Origin: Aureispira sp. CCB-QB1
Lineage (GTDB): Bacteria > Bacteroidota > Bacteroidia > Chitinophagales > Saprospiraceae
Length of the DNA stretch: 64,000 nucleotides
NCBI RefSeq assembly: GCF_000724545.1
Contig: NZ_JHBV01000013.1
Coordinates: 18,495 to 82,494 of the forward strand
Reading direction: 5' to 3'
The position numbers were made by a program, and so were the translations under genes. Within the stretch, counting starts at the first letter, position 1; the number at the start of each line of letters is the position of its first letter. Of this stretch, positions 18,142 to 27,654 are shown piece by piece. Under the pieces are notes generated by a model, which saw nothing but the letters and a program-made list of their open reading frames with translations, searched no databases and had not been told where the DNA came from.

Positions 18142-18708
18142 ATGAAAGAAAATGAGACAAAAAATCCTTGGACAACGCTGGAACGTACAGAGATTTACGA
18201 AAACCCTTGGATCAAAGTAACCGAGCATCAAGTACTTAATCCTGCTGGAAATGAGGGGATTTATGGTTTGGTACATTTTAAGAATATTGCGATTGGAATT
18301 GTTCCTTTAGATGAAGATCACAATACTTGGTTGGTAGGGCAGTATCGCTATGCTCTGGGGCGTTATAGTTGGGAAATTCCCGAAGGGGGCTGCCTGATTG
18401 GCAAAGAAACCAAATTAGAAGCTGCACAACGAGAGTTAAAAGAGGAAACAGGATTGGAAGCAAAAGAGTGGACTGAAATCATGGAAATGCATCTTTCAAA
18501 TTCTGTAACGGATGAAGTAGGGTATGTTTTTGTTGCTAAAAACTTGACCAAAGGAATTGCTCAGCCAGAAGACACCGAAGAATTGAAGTTAAAAAAAATA
18601 CCGTTTGAAACAGCATTGGAAATGTGTATGCGTGGAGAAATTACAGATAGCTTGACGTTGTTGGCACTGTTTAAAACCAAACTGTTAATGGAGCAGGGGG
18701 TGTTGTAA
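18142..18708 (+). CDS. Nudix hydrolase, ADP-ribose pyrophosphatase-like
   Basis: A Nudix protein of 188 residues from the preferred ATG at 18142 (a TTG at 18121 would add seven). The N-terminal WTTLERTEIYENPWIKVTEH strand pattern and the Nudix box GGCLIGKETKLEAAQRELKEETGLEA (described as one motif, split here) match the ADP-ribose / nucleoside-diphosphate-sugar hydrolase group. ADP-ribose is a downstream product of sirtuin chemistry, and the gene lies 200 bp after cobB on the same strand, so a link to NAD turnover is possible but only inferred. Confidence 0.83.
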   Translation: MKENETKNPWTTLERTEIYENPWIKVTEHQVLNPAGNEGIYGLVHFKNIAIGIVPLDEDHNTWLVGQYRYALGRYSWEIPEGGCLIGKETKLEAAQRELKEETGLEAKEWTEIMEMHLSNSVTDEVGYVFVAKNLTKGIAQPEDTEELKLKKIPFETALEMCMRGEITDSLTLLALFKTKLLMEQGVL

Positions 18709-18729
18709 AACCTTTTGCACCATAGAAAT

Positions 18730-18762
18730 GCCTCTTTTTGTCGAACAAAAAGGGGCGTTTGT
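18730..18762 (+). terminator. probable terminator after the Nudix gene
   Basis: A 12-bp stem (18730-18741 with 18745-18756, one G-U pair) with a three-base loop, followed by a short T-rich tract. The T-run is weak. Confidence 0.6.
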
Positions 18763-18863
18763 ATAAGTATCTTGATGCTAATATAGCAACCTGAACTTTT
18801 TGAGAGAGGTAGAGGTTAAAAAAAGAATAGACGGACAATCAATTATCACGAAAAATAATCCAA

Positions 18864-19634
18864 ATGATACAAGTTGAACAGCTTAGTAAACAATATAAAT
18901 TGACCAAGAAGCAGCAACAAGAACTGCAAGCAAAAACCAATTCGATATATGCCGTTAATGACATCAGTTTTGTGTGTCAACCTGGACGTGTCTTCTCTTT
19001 GTTGGGACCGAATGGGGCAGGTAAAACGACTACTTTGAGAATGATTGCGACAATTTTGAAGCCTTCCAAAGGAGATGTTCTAGTTAGTGGTCATAGTGTG
19101 GTGCATGAATCGGAAGCCGTGCGCCGAAAGATTGGTTTTTTGACAGGTTCTACTAATTTGTACGACCGTTTGACACCTGAAGAGATTGTTCGATATTTTG
19201 CCGATTTATATGGAATGTCTAAATCAGACTTTAAAACTCGAAAAGAGGAGCTATTCGAGCAGTTAGGGATTAATGATTTTTTGAAAAAACGGATTGGGCA
19301 ATTGTCTACTGGTATGAAGCAAAAAGTTTCTATTGCAAGAAGTATGATTCACAATCCTGATGTTGTTATTTTTGATGAACCTACTTCGGGTTTGGATGTT
19401 ATCACGGCTAATAATATTATTGAGTTGATTCGAAATTGTAAGAAGGAAGGAAAAACGGTAATTTTTTCATCGCATATTATGAGTGAGGTAGACTTGCTTT
19501 GCGATGATTTGGCAATTATCAATAAGGGGCAATTAATTTATAGCAATACCATGGAAGCTTATCGCCAACTTTCCGCCAACCAGTCGCTTACAGAGACATT
19601 TATTCAATTAGTTCAACAAAATCAAGCTCAATAG
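18864..19634 (+). CDS. ABC transporter ATP-binding protein (NatA-like)
   Basis: A 256-residue ABC ATPase. Walker A is GPNGAGKTT at about residues 50-58, the signature is LSTGMKQK near 150, Walker B with D-loop is VVIFDEPTSGLD near 168, and the switch His is in FSSHIMSE. The insert QQELQAKTNSIYAVND near the start and the overall pattern match NatA, the ATPase of sodium or drug exporters. The permease gene follows after 5 bp, so the two form an operon. Confidence 0.9.
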   Translation: MIQVEQLSKQYKLTKKQQQELQAKTNSIYAVNDISFVCQPGRVFSLLGPNGAGKTTTLRMIATILKPSKGDVLVSGHSVVHESEAVRRKIGFLTGSTNLYDRLTPEEIVRYFADLYGMSKSDFKTRKEELFEQLGINDFLKKRIGQLSTGMKQKVSIARSMIHNPDVVIFDEPTSGLDVITANNIIELIRNCKKEGKTVIFSSHIMSEVDLLCDDLAIINKGQLIYSNTMEAYRQLSANQSLTETFIQLVQQNQAQ

Positions 19635-19639
19635 TTCCT

Positions 19640-20815
19640 ATGCATACAATTATAACCGTTATAAAGAAAGAATTAAAAGATACCTTACGAGATAAGAAAA
19701 CATTATTTTCTGCTATTATTCTCCCTGCTTTAGCCATCCCTTTGTTGTTGATGGGGGTATCCTCGCTACAAAAAGATCTAATTAAGAAAGAAAAGGCTAA
19801 GGAATTAAAGGTGGTTTTGATGAATGCCCCTGAAGCTGTTGCGCAGCAATTTGAGGATGAATCAATCAATCTATTAACTAGCGCTGATTTGGAGCATGCA
19901 AAAGATTCGGTAGCCAGTGAAGTGTTTGATGCTGTTCTCGTTTTTGATCCTAGTTTTAAAGAACAAATAGATAGTCTCGAAACAGGAGTTGTAGAGTTTT
20001 ATTACAAATCAACCAATATAATGGTGCAGCGTAGAATTGAGGAGAAACTGAATGCGTACAAAGCCGTTGTCTTGGATGAAAGAATGGAGCGTTTAAATAT
20101 TTCTGCTGCTGTCTTGCAACCTATAAAAATAGAAACAGTCAATGTAGCCTCAGTCAAAGAACAGGTTGGGGAAACTATTGGAGGATTGATTCCTTATATT
20201 TTCATTCTATTCTGTTTTATGGGATGTATGTACCCCGCACTGGATTTGATTACAGGAGAAAAAGAACGTGGAACAATCGAAACATTATTAACTGTTCCTG
20301 CTTCACGGTTTAGTATTTTAATCGGAAAAACAATTACCATTGCTCTGGTTGGTGTTGTTGCTGCTGTGATGACTATAGGGGGAATGGTGGCTGCTTTAAA
20401 TTTAGGAACAGGAATTCCCGCAGGATTGATGACATCAATAGGGGATATGTTGAACCTAAAATTTATATTCATGCTTTTTGCCATGTTATTGCCTTTGAGT
20501 TTCTTTTTTGCGGGTGTTTTGTCTGCTATGGTTGTACGAACAAGCTCTTTCAAGGAAGCTCAAAGTTATGTAACACCAATGACTTTTGTTGTTATTGTAC
20601 CTGCTATGGTGGCAATGATGCCTGGCGTGGAATTAAATTGGCAAATGGCATTTATTCCTATCCTAAATGTTGCATTGGCTACCAAAGAAATTATTGGAGG
20701 AACAATGGATTTAGGATTATTTGCTATTATTGTTCTTTCGTTGATTGCTTTTGCAACCTTGGCTGTGTTTGTAAGTTATCAGCAGTTTTCGCAAGAGAAA
20801 AATGTGTTGAAATAG
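19640..20815 (+). CDS. ABC-2 type permease (NatB-like)
   Basis: A 391-residue permease partner of the preceding ATPase. One membrane segment at about residues 21-42 is followed by a large extracytoplasmic domain (about 45-175), then five or more membrane segments from residue 180 onward. The characteristic GEKERGTIETLLTVPASR amphipathic motif (about residue 209) marks ABC-2 exporters of the NatB/YhaP group. The substrate is unknown; sodium efflux is the role of the named relatives. Confidence 0.88.
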   Translation: MHTIITVIKKELKDTLRDKKTLFSAIILPALAIPLLLMGVSSLQKDLIKKEKAKELKVVLMNAPEAVAQQFEDESINLLTSADLEHAKDSVASEVFDAVLVFDPSFKEQIDSLETGVVEFYYKSTNIMVQRRIEEKLNAYKAVVLDERMERLNISAAVLQPIKIETVNVASVKEQVGETIGGLIPYIFILFCFMGCMYPALDLITGEKERGTIETLLTVPASRFSILIGKTITIALVGVVAAVMTIGGMVAALNLGTGIPAGLMTSIGDMLNLKFIFMLFAMLLPLSFFFAGVLSAMVVRTSSFKEAQSYVTPMTFVVIVPAMVAMMPGVELNWQMAFIPILNVALATKEIIGGTMDLGLFAIIVLSLIAFATLAVFVSYQQFSQEKNVLK

Positions 20816-20935
20816 AAGTATCTAAAGTATGAAAAATCTCTCTGTGTAATAGCTAGATTATATTAAAGGTTGAGTCAATGTTCTTTTGCCAAGAAGTAAC
20901 GTAATACAAAGTATATGATAGGTTTAGGTTGGCTA

Positions 20936-22027
20936 CTATTTAGGAGTGGGACGAAATAACCATTCTACAGGTATCCAATCTTTTTTCTTTTCTTCAATTG
21001 TAAGAACTTCAAATACTCTATTGATACGATTGTTGGCTAAATCGCAGACCATTTTTTCAAAAACCACTTTATAAGAAGCATTTTCCCAAGCTTTATTTGG
21101 GATGAATTTAAAATTTTGGTCAGAGACAACTCTGAAATTACCATGTACAACTTTTTGAGTTTGCGTATTAATCACCTTGACACCATCAATTATAGAACCA
21201 TAGTCCATTTTTTCAGAAAATAATAAAGATAGTGGTGCCTTGCTTGCTATTGTAGGAGGCGTTAGCTTGTCAAATAAAATACTAGGCGACTGGCGATCGG
21301 GTGGAGTAATTTTAAAGGTTTTTTTGATACGATTTTTGAGCGGACAATTATAGCTACTTTTTAAGTTTGTATCTATTAATAGGGTATATTCTTCTCCCTC
21401 TTTAAAGGGAATTTCCCAATCAATACCTCGTTTTAAACGACCAGGATGCACCATTAAAACTAAGCTAGTTTTGTTGTTCAGCCAATAGGCTTGAACACGC
21501 CATAGTTGATCTATGCGATTTCCCTTCTGATCTAGCATTTTTATAACTTCGTTAGGTTTGAAGTTTTGCATAGGTTGGTCAAATTGAACATGGAAAAAAC
21601 AAGTGTTTTGGGGAATTTCATAGCTTTGAGGATAAATTTGGAGTACATGGCAGAATTGACCAATTTGCTTTCTTCTAGGAGTAGAAAAAACTTTTGAACT
21701 GGTACCATTAGTGTGATGATATATCACTTTAAACGAACTCTCCATTTGTAAAGCATAAATAGGTTCAAATACCAAGCGGTTGCCACGGATCGTATATGTA
21801 CCAAAAAGTGGTGTAGAAAGAGGATGACCTTGGTTGATTAAATGAATTGTGAGTATTTTTTGTGCTGTAGAAATACTTAATTCGCCTTGATCAGTAGCTT
21901 CAATTGGAACACTTATTAGTGGCCTTAAGGGAGTTGACAAGTCAATAAGAATAGAATCATTTCCTTTTGCATTAGTACCTAAAAGCATAAAAAGGAAGAG
22001 TAGTTTATAGCAAAAAATCCAACGCAT
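20936..22027 (-). CDS. secreted protein with bacterial Ig-like (SbsA/Big_5-type) domains
   Basis: About 363 residues from the preferred ATG at 22027, which gives a clean signal peptide (MRWIFCYKLLFLFMLLGTNAKG); the open frame reaches 22081. Two regions look like Ig-like domains of the SbsA/Big_5 type: around residues 120-240 (CFFHVQFDQPMQNFKPNEVIKML) and 255-340 (PLSLLFSEKMDYGSIIDGVKV), each with the 'FSxxMD...' strand typical of that family. The protein has no membrane anchor or T9SS domain. Function unknown; probably structural in the envelope. Confidence 0.65.
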   Translation of the reverse strand: MRWIFCYKLLFLFMLLGTNAKGNDSILIDLSTPLRPLISVPIEATDQGELSISTAQKILTIHLINQGHPLSTPLFGTYTIRGNRLVFEPIYALQMESSFKVIYHHTNGTSSKVFSTPRRKQIGQFCHVLQIYPQSYEIPQNTCFFHVQFDQPMQNFKPNEVIKMLDQKGNRIDQLWRVQAYWLNNKTSLVLMVHPGRLKRGIDWEIPFKEGEEYTLLIDTNLKSSYNCPLKNRIKKTFKITPPDRQSPSILFDKLTPPTIASKAPLSLLFSEKMDYGSIIDGVKVINTQTQKVVHGNFRVVSDQNFKFIPNKAWENASYKVVFEKMVCDLANNRINRVFEVLTIEEKKKDWIPVEWLFRPTPK

Positions 22028-22450
22028 TTTGTATAATCTTAAGATATGAATAAAAAATGGAGAATGGTTTCTAGCCACCAATTAGAAAACCATCCTCCAA
22101 GAAAAAATGCTTAAATCCATCGCTAGTGTGATGAAAATAATTAAAATCAAGTGACGCAACACCTCTTATTATCTAACTGTCCCCACATTAGTTAATAAAG
22201 TCTATACAGGTGTTTACATTCCCTCTATTGTAAAACATGGATTAGGTAAAGTTTTCATTATTCAATTAAACTACCAACTAGCAAAACATAGGTTTAGGAT
22301 TTAGAATTCAATGAACTAAATAAAGCTACTCCCTTGGTTTCTATAACTACTGGTGATGTAATCATAATTTAAAGGGGTACTAACTGAATAAAAGAACTAC
22401 TTGATTTTTAGTATAAAGTTTGAAGAAATAAAGAGGATTTGAAAAAAGTC
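22028..22450. other. intergenic region, nothing recognised
   Basis: AT-rich DNA between two minus-strand genes. I see no RNA gene, repeat or convincing promoter. Confidence 0.5.
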
Positions 22451-23869
22451 TTAATCCGTGATTAGTAATTTTTCATGAAAAAGAACTTTTTCATCTTGTT
22501 TTATAATTACTATATATTTACCAGGAGGAATGGTTTTTATGTTAATAGTAGAATGTTCACTAGATAGTTCCTTCTGAAAGATTTCTTGACCATTAACGGT
22601 ATAAATCTTGACCACAGGGCGGTTGTATGAACTAGCAAAACCTAAATTTTCTGATTTTAAATGAAGTTGTAAAAAATCTTGGGCTGGATTAGGAGAACAG
22701 GTTATGTTCATCTCTTTTGAATTTGTTACTTGAGTATTAGTAAGATTAATTCCTGTTGCAAACAATTTTAGTGTATCTGATTCTAGCACCACCATGTTGT
22801 AATGGTCAAAAAAAGCAATCATTTCAAAAGAATGATTATTATAGATTTTAAAATCTGCATCTGTTAACCCTGCCGAAACACCTGTGGCGGGGAAGTTTCT
22901 TAAATGAACCGTATTGTTATTGAAAGTGTTGGTTGTTTCTGGTGTTCCATCAATATAGTGTTCTCCAATACGCATAAAGAGAGCCCCAAAGTTGAAGTCA
23001 TCATGTAAGTTGAATAAATAGCTTGTACCATTTTGTTGTTGGTGAATTACTTTTATAGGAGGATCATAACGAACATTGAACACTTCCTTAACAGCTAAAA
23101 CTCCAGTGCCTGGAACATCGGACGTTTTTATGGAAAAACCAGGAGCGCAAAGCGTTACTCCCATCAAACGCTTGACACCGTTAACTACCCCAAAGTCTAA
23201 TTTTTCTAAGGGAGCATCTGTTAAATAAACACTGCCCTGATTTGTCTTAAACATGGAAGTAGCTCGTTCAGTTGCTAGTGTGCCATTGACAAAAGGTGTG
23301 CTAATACTGACCAATTCTCCATCTAAACTCCATCCTCCAGAAGTAACATACAGCGTATCATCTCCGTAAGTCATGTCTTGATAATTAAATCTTGAACTAG
23401 ATAACTTAATTTTGGAATATATTAAGTTATTGGTATTTAAAACAGAAACATTTGCTCCATTATTCTTTATAAGAACAATTTGGGATTGTGTAGCTGCTTG
23501 ATTGCGAACTAAAACATAAATGGATTTGGAAATAGGGTTAACTTCTATATTTGCGACAACGATATCCGAGGCATTGAGTCCTGTCACGCCACTCAATACA
23601 TTCGTGAAATCAGGAATAGCAGTGAGGGTGTTATTGATCGCATCCAAACTATTGTTATCTGCAATATCAATGGCATACAAAGCCGTATCGTTAGAGGAGG
23701 TGGCAACCAATACAACATCGGTACCATTCGAGACAAGCTCCAAACCATCAATATAAGAGGTTAAACTTGCGGTTGCTGGCGCTTGTAGTAGTGAATTCTG
23801 CCCTTTTAGGAGCGGTGTATTGAATAGAAGTAGACAGGTAACTAAATTTAAAAGTAATATATCTTTCAT
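22451..23869 (-). CDS. secreted protein with T9SS type A sorting domain
   Basis: A 472-residue protein with a signal peptide (MKDILLLNLVTCLLLFNTPLLKGQ) and a C-terminal type IX secretion domain of about 80 residues: CSPNPAQDFLQLHL, VKIYTVNGQEIFQKEL and PPGKYIVIIKQDEKVLFHEKLL. The middle (residues 30-370) has a repeated strand pattern around GTDVVLVATSSNDTALYAIDIADN and is probably a beta-propeller. The protein should cross the outer membrane through the Por system and stay on the cell surface or be released. The ligand is unknown. Confidence 0.82.
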   Translation of the reverse strand: MKDILLLNLVTCLLLFNTPLLKGQNSLLQAPATASLTSYIDGLELVSNGTDVVLVATSSNDTALYAIDIADNNSLDAINNTLTAIPDFTNVLSGVTGLNASDIVVANIEVNPISKSIYVLVRNQAATQSQIVLIKNNGANVSVLNTNNLIYSKIKLSSSRFNYQDMTYGDDTLYVTSGGWSLDGELVSISTPFVNGTLATERATSMFKTNQGSVYLTDAPLEKLDFGVVNGVKRLMGVTLCAPGFSIKTSDVPGTGVLAVKEVFNVRYDPPIKVIHQQQNGTSYLFNLHDDFNFGALFMRIGEHYIDGTPETTNTFNNNTVHLRNFPATGVSAGLTDADFKIYNNHSFEMIAFFDHYNMVVLESDTLKLFATGINLTNTQVTNSKEMNITCSPNPAQDFLQLHLKSENLGFASSYNRPVVKIYTVNGQEIFQKELSSEHSTINIKTIPPGKYIVIIKQDEKVLFHEKLLITD

Positions 23870-24084
23870 AAAATGGAACGTTTACAGAATTAATAGAAAT
23901 AAGTTTATTACATTTTAAAGGTACTGTACAACCAATCGAAACTTATTGCTTCAAGTCTTATCGACTGGTGATGTAAAGGTATAGGGGAATTTGGGGGATT
24001 AAAAACAAAAAAAAACAGAAATGTAAAAGCCTAAGTTGTATCTTTAAATGCTTAAAAGGTCAGGCAATTTCATAAAGTTAGGTT

Positions 24085-26157
24085 ATGGATAAACTATTAG
24101 AACTAATACACTCTTTAACACCTAGTGAAAAAAGGTATTTTAAGTTATTTGCTAAAAATCAGTCAGGTAAAAGTGTGAATAATTACATATATTTATTTGA
24201 TTTTTTAAATAAGCAGGATAAATACGATGAAAAGAAAGTGCATCTTCATTTTAAAGGAGCCAAATTTTTGAAGCAACTACATGTCACTAAATACCATTTG
24301 TATCAACTTATACTTAAAAGTTTGAGAGCTTTTAGAGCAGGAAAATCGGTGGATAGTCAAGTGTTTTTATTTTTTGAGAATATCGAATTGTTATTCGAAA
24401 AGGGATTACTTTTACAATGTCGCCAAGAAATTGACAAAGCGGAAGCTTTTATGCAAACGCATAACAAATACTTAGATTTGTTAAGATTATCAAGGTGGAA
24501 ACGAGAAGTACATGTGAAAATAGATAAAAACTTGCCTTATGAAGCTATAGAAAAATCTTTGGAAGAGGAGCGTTATTTGTTAAAATTAGTGGATAACTTG
24601 ATGCAATACACGCATCTCACAGACAAGTTGCGGTATCAAGTAACGCGAAATGGATTTAAGCATTTAAGAGAAGATTTTAAAAAACATCCTTTATTGCAGG
24701 ATGAGAAAACGGCATTAACTTTGCCTGCTAAAAGAGATTTTCATAAAGCTAGAACAGTTTGTTTATGGTATTCTAGTACTGTTGAGGAACTGGTGCCTTT
24801 GGTGCGAAAGGAATTAGATTTATTTGAAGAAAATCCTGTTTTCCTTCAGAATAATTTACTTAGTTATGCACTAAGCCTAAACCTATACTGTGTTGTAACG
24901 CACGAGTTAGGTAATATGCCCTTATTTTTAGAGGCATTAGACAAGCTTCGAAATATAAAAACTACTAAAGTTCCTGTTGCTCTGCACTCCAAAACCTTGT
25001 ATTTTATATGTGGAGCAAGGTATTATGGTGAGAAAAAAGAAGAAAATGGGGATATTAGCCGATTCCTAAAAGAGATGGTAGAGTGGTTCCATGCTTCTTC
25101 TGAACAGTTGAGTAAAGCTTATCAGCTAGTTTTGTTGACCAATATAATTCACATTTATTTTGTGCTGGAAGATTATGAAGCAGCTTTGGATTATTCAAAT
25201 CAATTCCTCGCTCAAGGAAATACTTTTATTCGGGCAGATACACACCGTTTAGCTCGGTTGCGTATATTGCTTATTCATATAGATTTAGGAAACCTAGAGT
25301 TACTAGAGTATCTTACTCGATCCCATCTTAGATTTATACAAAAAGAAAAAGAAACAAAAACAATAGATATACAAACGGATATAGCCTTCATTCATTTTAT
25401 TCAGAAAAAGATTTTGGAATTAAATTCTAAGAAGAAGTTACAAGAAGCTTATGTTGCATTCTTTGAGGAAGTTAAAAGACTTGCCTTTAATAGTAACCGA
25501 GTAGAGGAGTATCATTTTCTTTTAATGTGGGTAAAGAGCAAAGCATTAGGTGTTTCTTTTCAAGATACATTTGAATATAAAGATAACATTAAGCAATCAC
25601 CTAATGATAAAAATCAAAAAAACATGAAATACATAGCACTACTAAGGGGAATTAATGTCAGTGGGCAAAAAAAAATAAAAATGTTGGACTTGCGTAATAT
25701 GTGTGAAAAAATGGGCTGGCATGACGTTCAAACTTATATTCAAAGTGGGAATATTATCTTTGAAAGCAACGAAGAAGATAAAAGTGTTTTGGAAACGAAT
25801 TTGAAAGAAGCCATTCAAACGACTTTTGGCTACGAGGTACCGGTGATGATCATGACACAGGCTTATTTGAAACAGGTGGCAGATCAAAATCCTTTTTTGA
25901 AGAAAGATCCAAGCATTGATATAAAGTTACTACACGTTACCTTTTTAGGGGCTAAGCCAGCAGACGATTTGGTCGTGGCACTGCAAGAAAAAGATTATGG
26001 AACGGATGAGTTTGAGGTGCTTGAAGATAAGGTTTATTTGTATTTTCCAAATGGGTATGGTCGTACAAAGTTGACCAATAATATTTTTGAAAAAAAATTA
26101 AAAGTAGATGCAACTACACGCAATTGGCGAACAGTATTAAAATTAAAAGATTTTTAA
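24085..26157 (+). CDS. fusion of a helical-repeat protein and a DUF1697 protein
   Basis: The 690-residue frame joins two proteins that normally stand alone. Residues 1-505 (MDKLLELIHSLTPSEKRYFK onward) are a helical, TPR-like Bacteroidota protein of unknown function with Leu/Lys-rich repeats. Residues 514-690 form a complete DUF1697 protein (MKYIALLRGINVSGQKKIKM, then DVQTYIQSGNIIFES, then TNNIFEKKLKVDATTRNWRTV), with its own ATG at 25624. No stop codon separates them; the junction reads SPNDKNQKNMKYIALLRG. Either the two genes truly fused by loss of a stop, or DUF1697 is also started internally. Each half is of normal length. Confidence 0.8.
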   Translation: MDKLLELIHSLTPSEKRYFKLFAKNQSGKSVNNYIYLFDFLNKQDKYDEKKVHLHFKGAKFLKQLHVTKYHLYQLILKSLRAFRAGKSVDSQVFLFFENIELLFEKGLLLQCRQEIDKAEAFMQTHNKYLDLLRLSRWKREVHVKIDKNLPYEAIEKSLEEERYLLKLVDNLMQYTHLTDKLRYQVTRNGFKHLREDFKKHPLLQDEKTALTLPAKRDFHKARTVCLWYSSTVEELVPLVRKELDLFEENPVFLQNNLLSYALSLNLYCVVTHELGNMPLFLEALDKLRNIKTTKVPVALHSKTLYFICGARYYGEKKEENGDISRFLKEMVEWFHASSEQLSKAYQLVLLTNIIHIYFVLEDYEAALDYSNQFLAQGNTFIRADTHRLARLRILLIHIDLGNLELLEYLTRSHLRFIQKEKETKTIDIQTDIAFIHFIQKKILELNSKKKLQEAYVAFFEEVKRLAFNSNRVEEYHFLLMWVKSKALGVSFQDTFEYKDNIKQSPNDKNQKNMKYIALLRGINVSGQKKIKMLDLRNMCEKMGWHDVQTYIQSGNIIFESNEEDKSVLETNLKEAIQTTFGYEVPVMIMTQAYLKQVADQNPFLKKDPSIDIKLLHVTFLGAKPADDLVVALQEKDYGTDEFEVLEDKVYLYFPNGYGRTKLTNNIFEKKLKVDATTRNWRTVLKLKDF

Positions 26158-26232
26158 GATCTTTCTAGTGGCTATTTTTCAAAAGGATTAACAACTAGTT
26201 TGTACTTAAAGTAATTTTTTCTTTCAAAATAC

Positions 26233-26263
26233 TTTGTTATATCGGTATTTGTCGATATGTTTG
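26233..26263 (+). promoter_or_regulatory. promoter of the ArsR-family gene
   Basis: TTTG (26233-26236), a 19-bp spacer and TATGTTTG (26256-26263) fit the Bacteroidota consensus TTTG-N17-19-TAnnTTTG. The ATG lies only four bases beyond the -7 box, so the mRNA is likely leaderless or nearly so. Confidence 0.6.
26239..26258. promoter_or_regulatory. palindromic operator in the ArsR promoter
   Basis: ATATCG (26239-26244) and CGATAT (26253-26258) form an inverted repeat with an 8-bp centre, lying between the -33 and -7 boxes. This is where an ArsR-type dimer would block RNA polymerase, so autorepression is likely. Confidence 0.55.
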
Positions 26264-26267
26264 CAGT

Positions 26268-26570
26268 ATGGATAAAGAAACAGTAATAGAAATTAGTAGA
26301 TTATTAGCAAACCCTACACGATTGGAAATTTTAGAATGGTTGAGAGAGCCTGAGAAAAATTTTCCACCACACGAAGTTGTCCAACATTTTGATGATGGAG
26401 TTTGTTTGACCTATATTCAAAAAAAAGCAGGTTTATCACAGTCTACAATTTCAACTTATTTGGCTAATATGAAAAAGTGTGGCTTATTGACCTTAACAAG
26501 GCATGGAAAATGGTCTTATTTTAAGCGAAATGAAGCAACACTAAAAGCGTATGCAGCTTATATTTTATAA
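26268..26570 (+). CDS. ArsR-family winged-helix repressor
   Basis: A 100-residue winged-helix DNA-binding protein. The N-terminal ISRLLANPTRLEILEWLR and the recognition-helix region GLSQSTISTYLANMKKCGLLTLTRHGKWSYFKRNE are typical of the ArsR/SmtB group. No cysteine-pair metal site (such as ELCVCDL) is present; two separate Cys occur (CLTYIQ, KKCGL), so the ligand is probably not arsenic or zinc. Its own promoter contains a palindrome. Such repressors often control the adjacent short-chain dehydrogenase, encoded here 400 bp downstream. Confidence 0.85.
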   Translation: MDKETVIEISRLLANPTRLEILEWLREPEKNFPPHEVVQHFDDGVCLTYIQKKAGLSQSTISTYLANMKKCGLLTLTRHGKWSYFKRNEATLKAYAAYIL

Positions 26571-26620
26571 AAAAATTTAGATAATTATATCTATATATAT
26601 CAATATAACAATGTAATATT

Positions 26621-26893
26621 ATGAGCACATTTATGATCGAAGTTATTGGCTGGTTGGGATCAGCCTTTATTCTTATCGCTTACGGAACAACTTTAACAGA
26701 AGGCAACAAATATGTTAAACTTAATACGATATTTAATCTAATTGGAGGTATTTTGATTGCTACAAATTGTTATTACAATGGCGCCATTCCATCTTTAGTA
26801 ACCAATTTAATTTGGAGTGTTATTGCGGTAGGAACAATTATGAAAGCAAGAGCAACAGAAATAAAAATGAAAAAACAATATCAAAAGGTCTGA
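26621..26893 (+). CDS. small integral membrane protein, CBU_0592-like
   Basis: A 90-residue protein with three membrane helices (about 7-25, 33-52 and 57-75). The pattern IGWLGSAFILIAYGTTL, then LNTIFNLIGGILIATNCYYNGAIPS and LIWSVIAVGTIMKAR resembles the CBU_0592 domain family, whose function is unknown. It lies 50 bp after the ArsR-type gene on the same strand and is probably co-transcribed with it. Confidence 0.7.
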   Translation: MSTFMIEVIGWLGSAFILIAYGTTLTEGNKYVKLNTIFNLIGGILIATNCYYNGAIPSLVTNLIWSVIAVGTIMKARATEIKMKKQYQKV

Positions 26894-26979
26894 TGTTCCA
26901 TCTAAGTACTATACATTGATCCGTAAAGCGCCCCCAAATTATGCGTAAGTAGTTTTTTAATAAGTTAAAATAATAGAAG

Positions 26980-27582
26980 ATGAAAATTCTTATCATTGGA
27001 GGAAATGGAACAGTTGGGCAGTCTTTAGCAGCACATTTTGCTACCCAAGATGAGGTTATTATTGCAGGAAGAACAAGTGGTTCTATACAAGTTGATATTG
27101 AAGATAGTAATTCTATAAGAGCCATGTTTGAAAACATAGGAAAAGTAGATGCTATTATTTGTGTTGCAGGAGAAGCAAAATGGGCTGATTTTGATTCTTT
27201 ATCAGAATCTGATTATTACATTGGCTTAAGGAGTAAATTGATGGGGCAAGTGAATTTGGTTCGCCTAGGAAAATCTTATTTAAACAAACAGGGGTCTATT
27301 ACTCTTTCGACTGGGATTTTGGCAGACGATCCAGTAGCTCAAACGGCTAGTGCGGCTATGGTAAATGGGGCACTTCATAGTTTTGTAAAAGCTGCGGTAC
27401 TTGATTTGAAAGAAGCAATTCGTGTTAATGTTGTTTCGCTAGGTGTTGTAGAGGCTGCTTATGACAAATATAAAGAGTACTTTCCAGGACACCATCCGAT
27501 TTCTACGACCAAGGTAATTAATGCCTATGTTCGAAGCGTAAAAGATAGAGGAAATGGAGAAATCATCCGTGTTTACCATTAA
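26980..27582 (+). CDS. short-chain dehydrogenase/reductase, atypical
   Basis: A 200-residue SDR-fold protein. The nucleotide-binding motif is IIGGNGTVGQSLA (residues 5-17) and the AxAGEAKW loop follows near 59. The usual YxxxK catalytic pair is missing; the aligned region is SAAMVNGALHSFVKAA, a pattern known from a group of short atypical SDRs. These proteins can bind NADP and are often paired with an ArsR-family repressor, as here. Substrate unknown. It is the third gene after the repressor on the same strand. Confidence 0.8.
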   Translation: MKILIIGGNGTVGQSLAAHFATQDEVIIAGRTSGSIQVDIEDSNSIRAMFENIGKVDAIICVAGEAKWADFDSLSESDYYIGLRSKLMGQVNLVRLGKSYLNKQGSITLSTGILADDPVAQTASAAMVNGALHSFVKAAVLDLKEAIRVNVVSLGVVEAAYDKYKEYFPGHHPISTTKVINAYVRSVKDRGNGEIIRVYH

Positions 27583-27654
27583 GAATTAGATTGAAGGAAA
27601 TCTTAGGCATTGACTAGCTAATCAAGGTAGCTATGTGTTTCAAAACCACTTATA

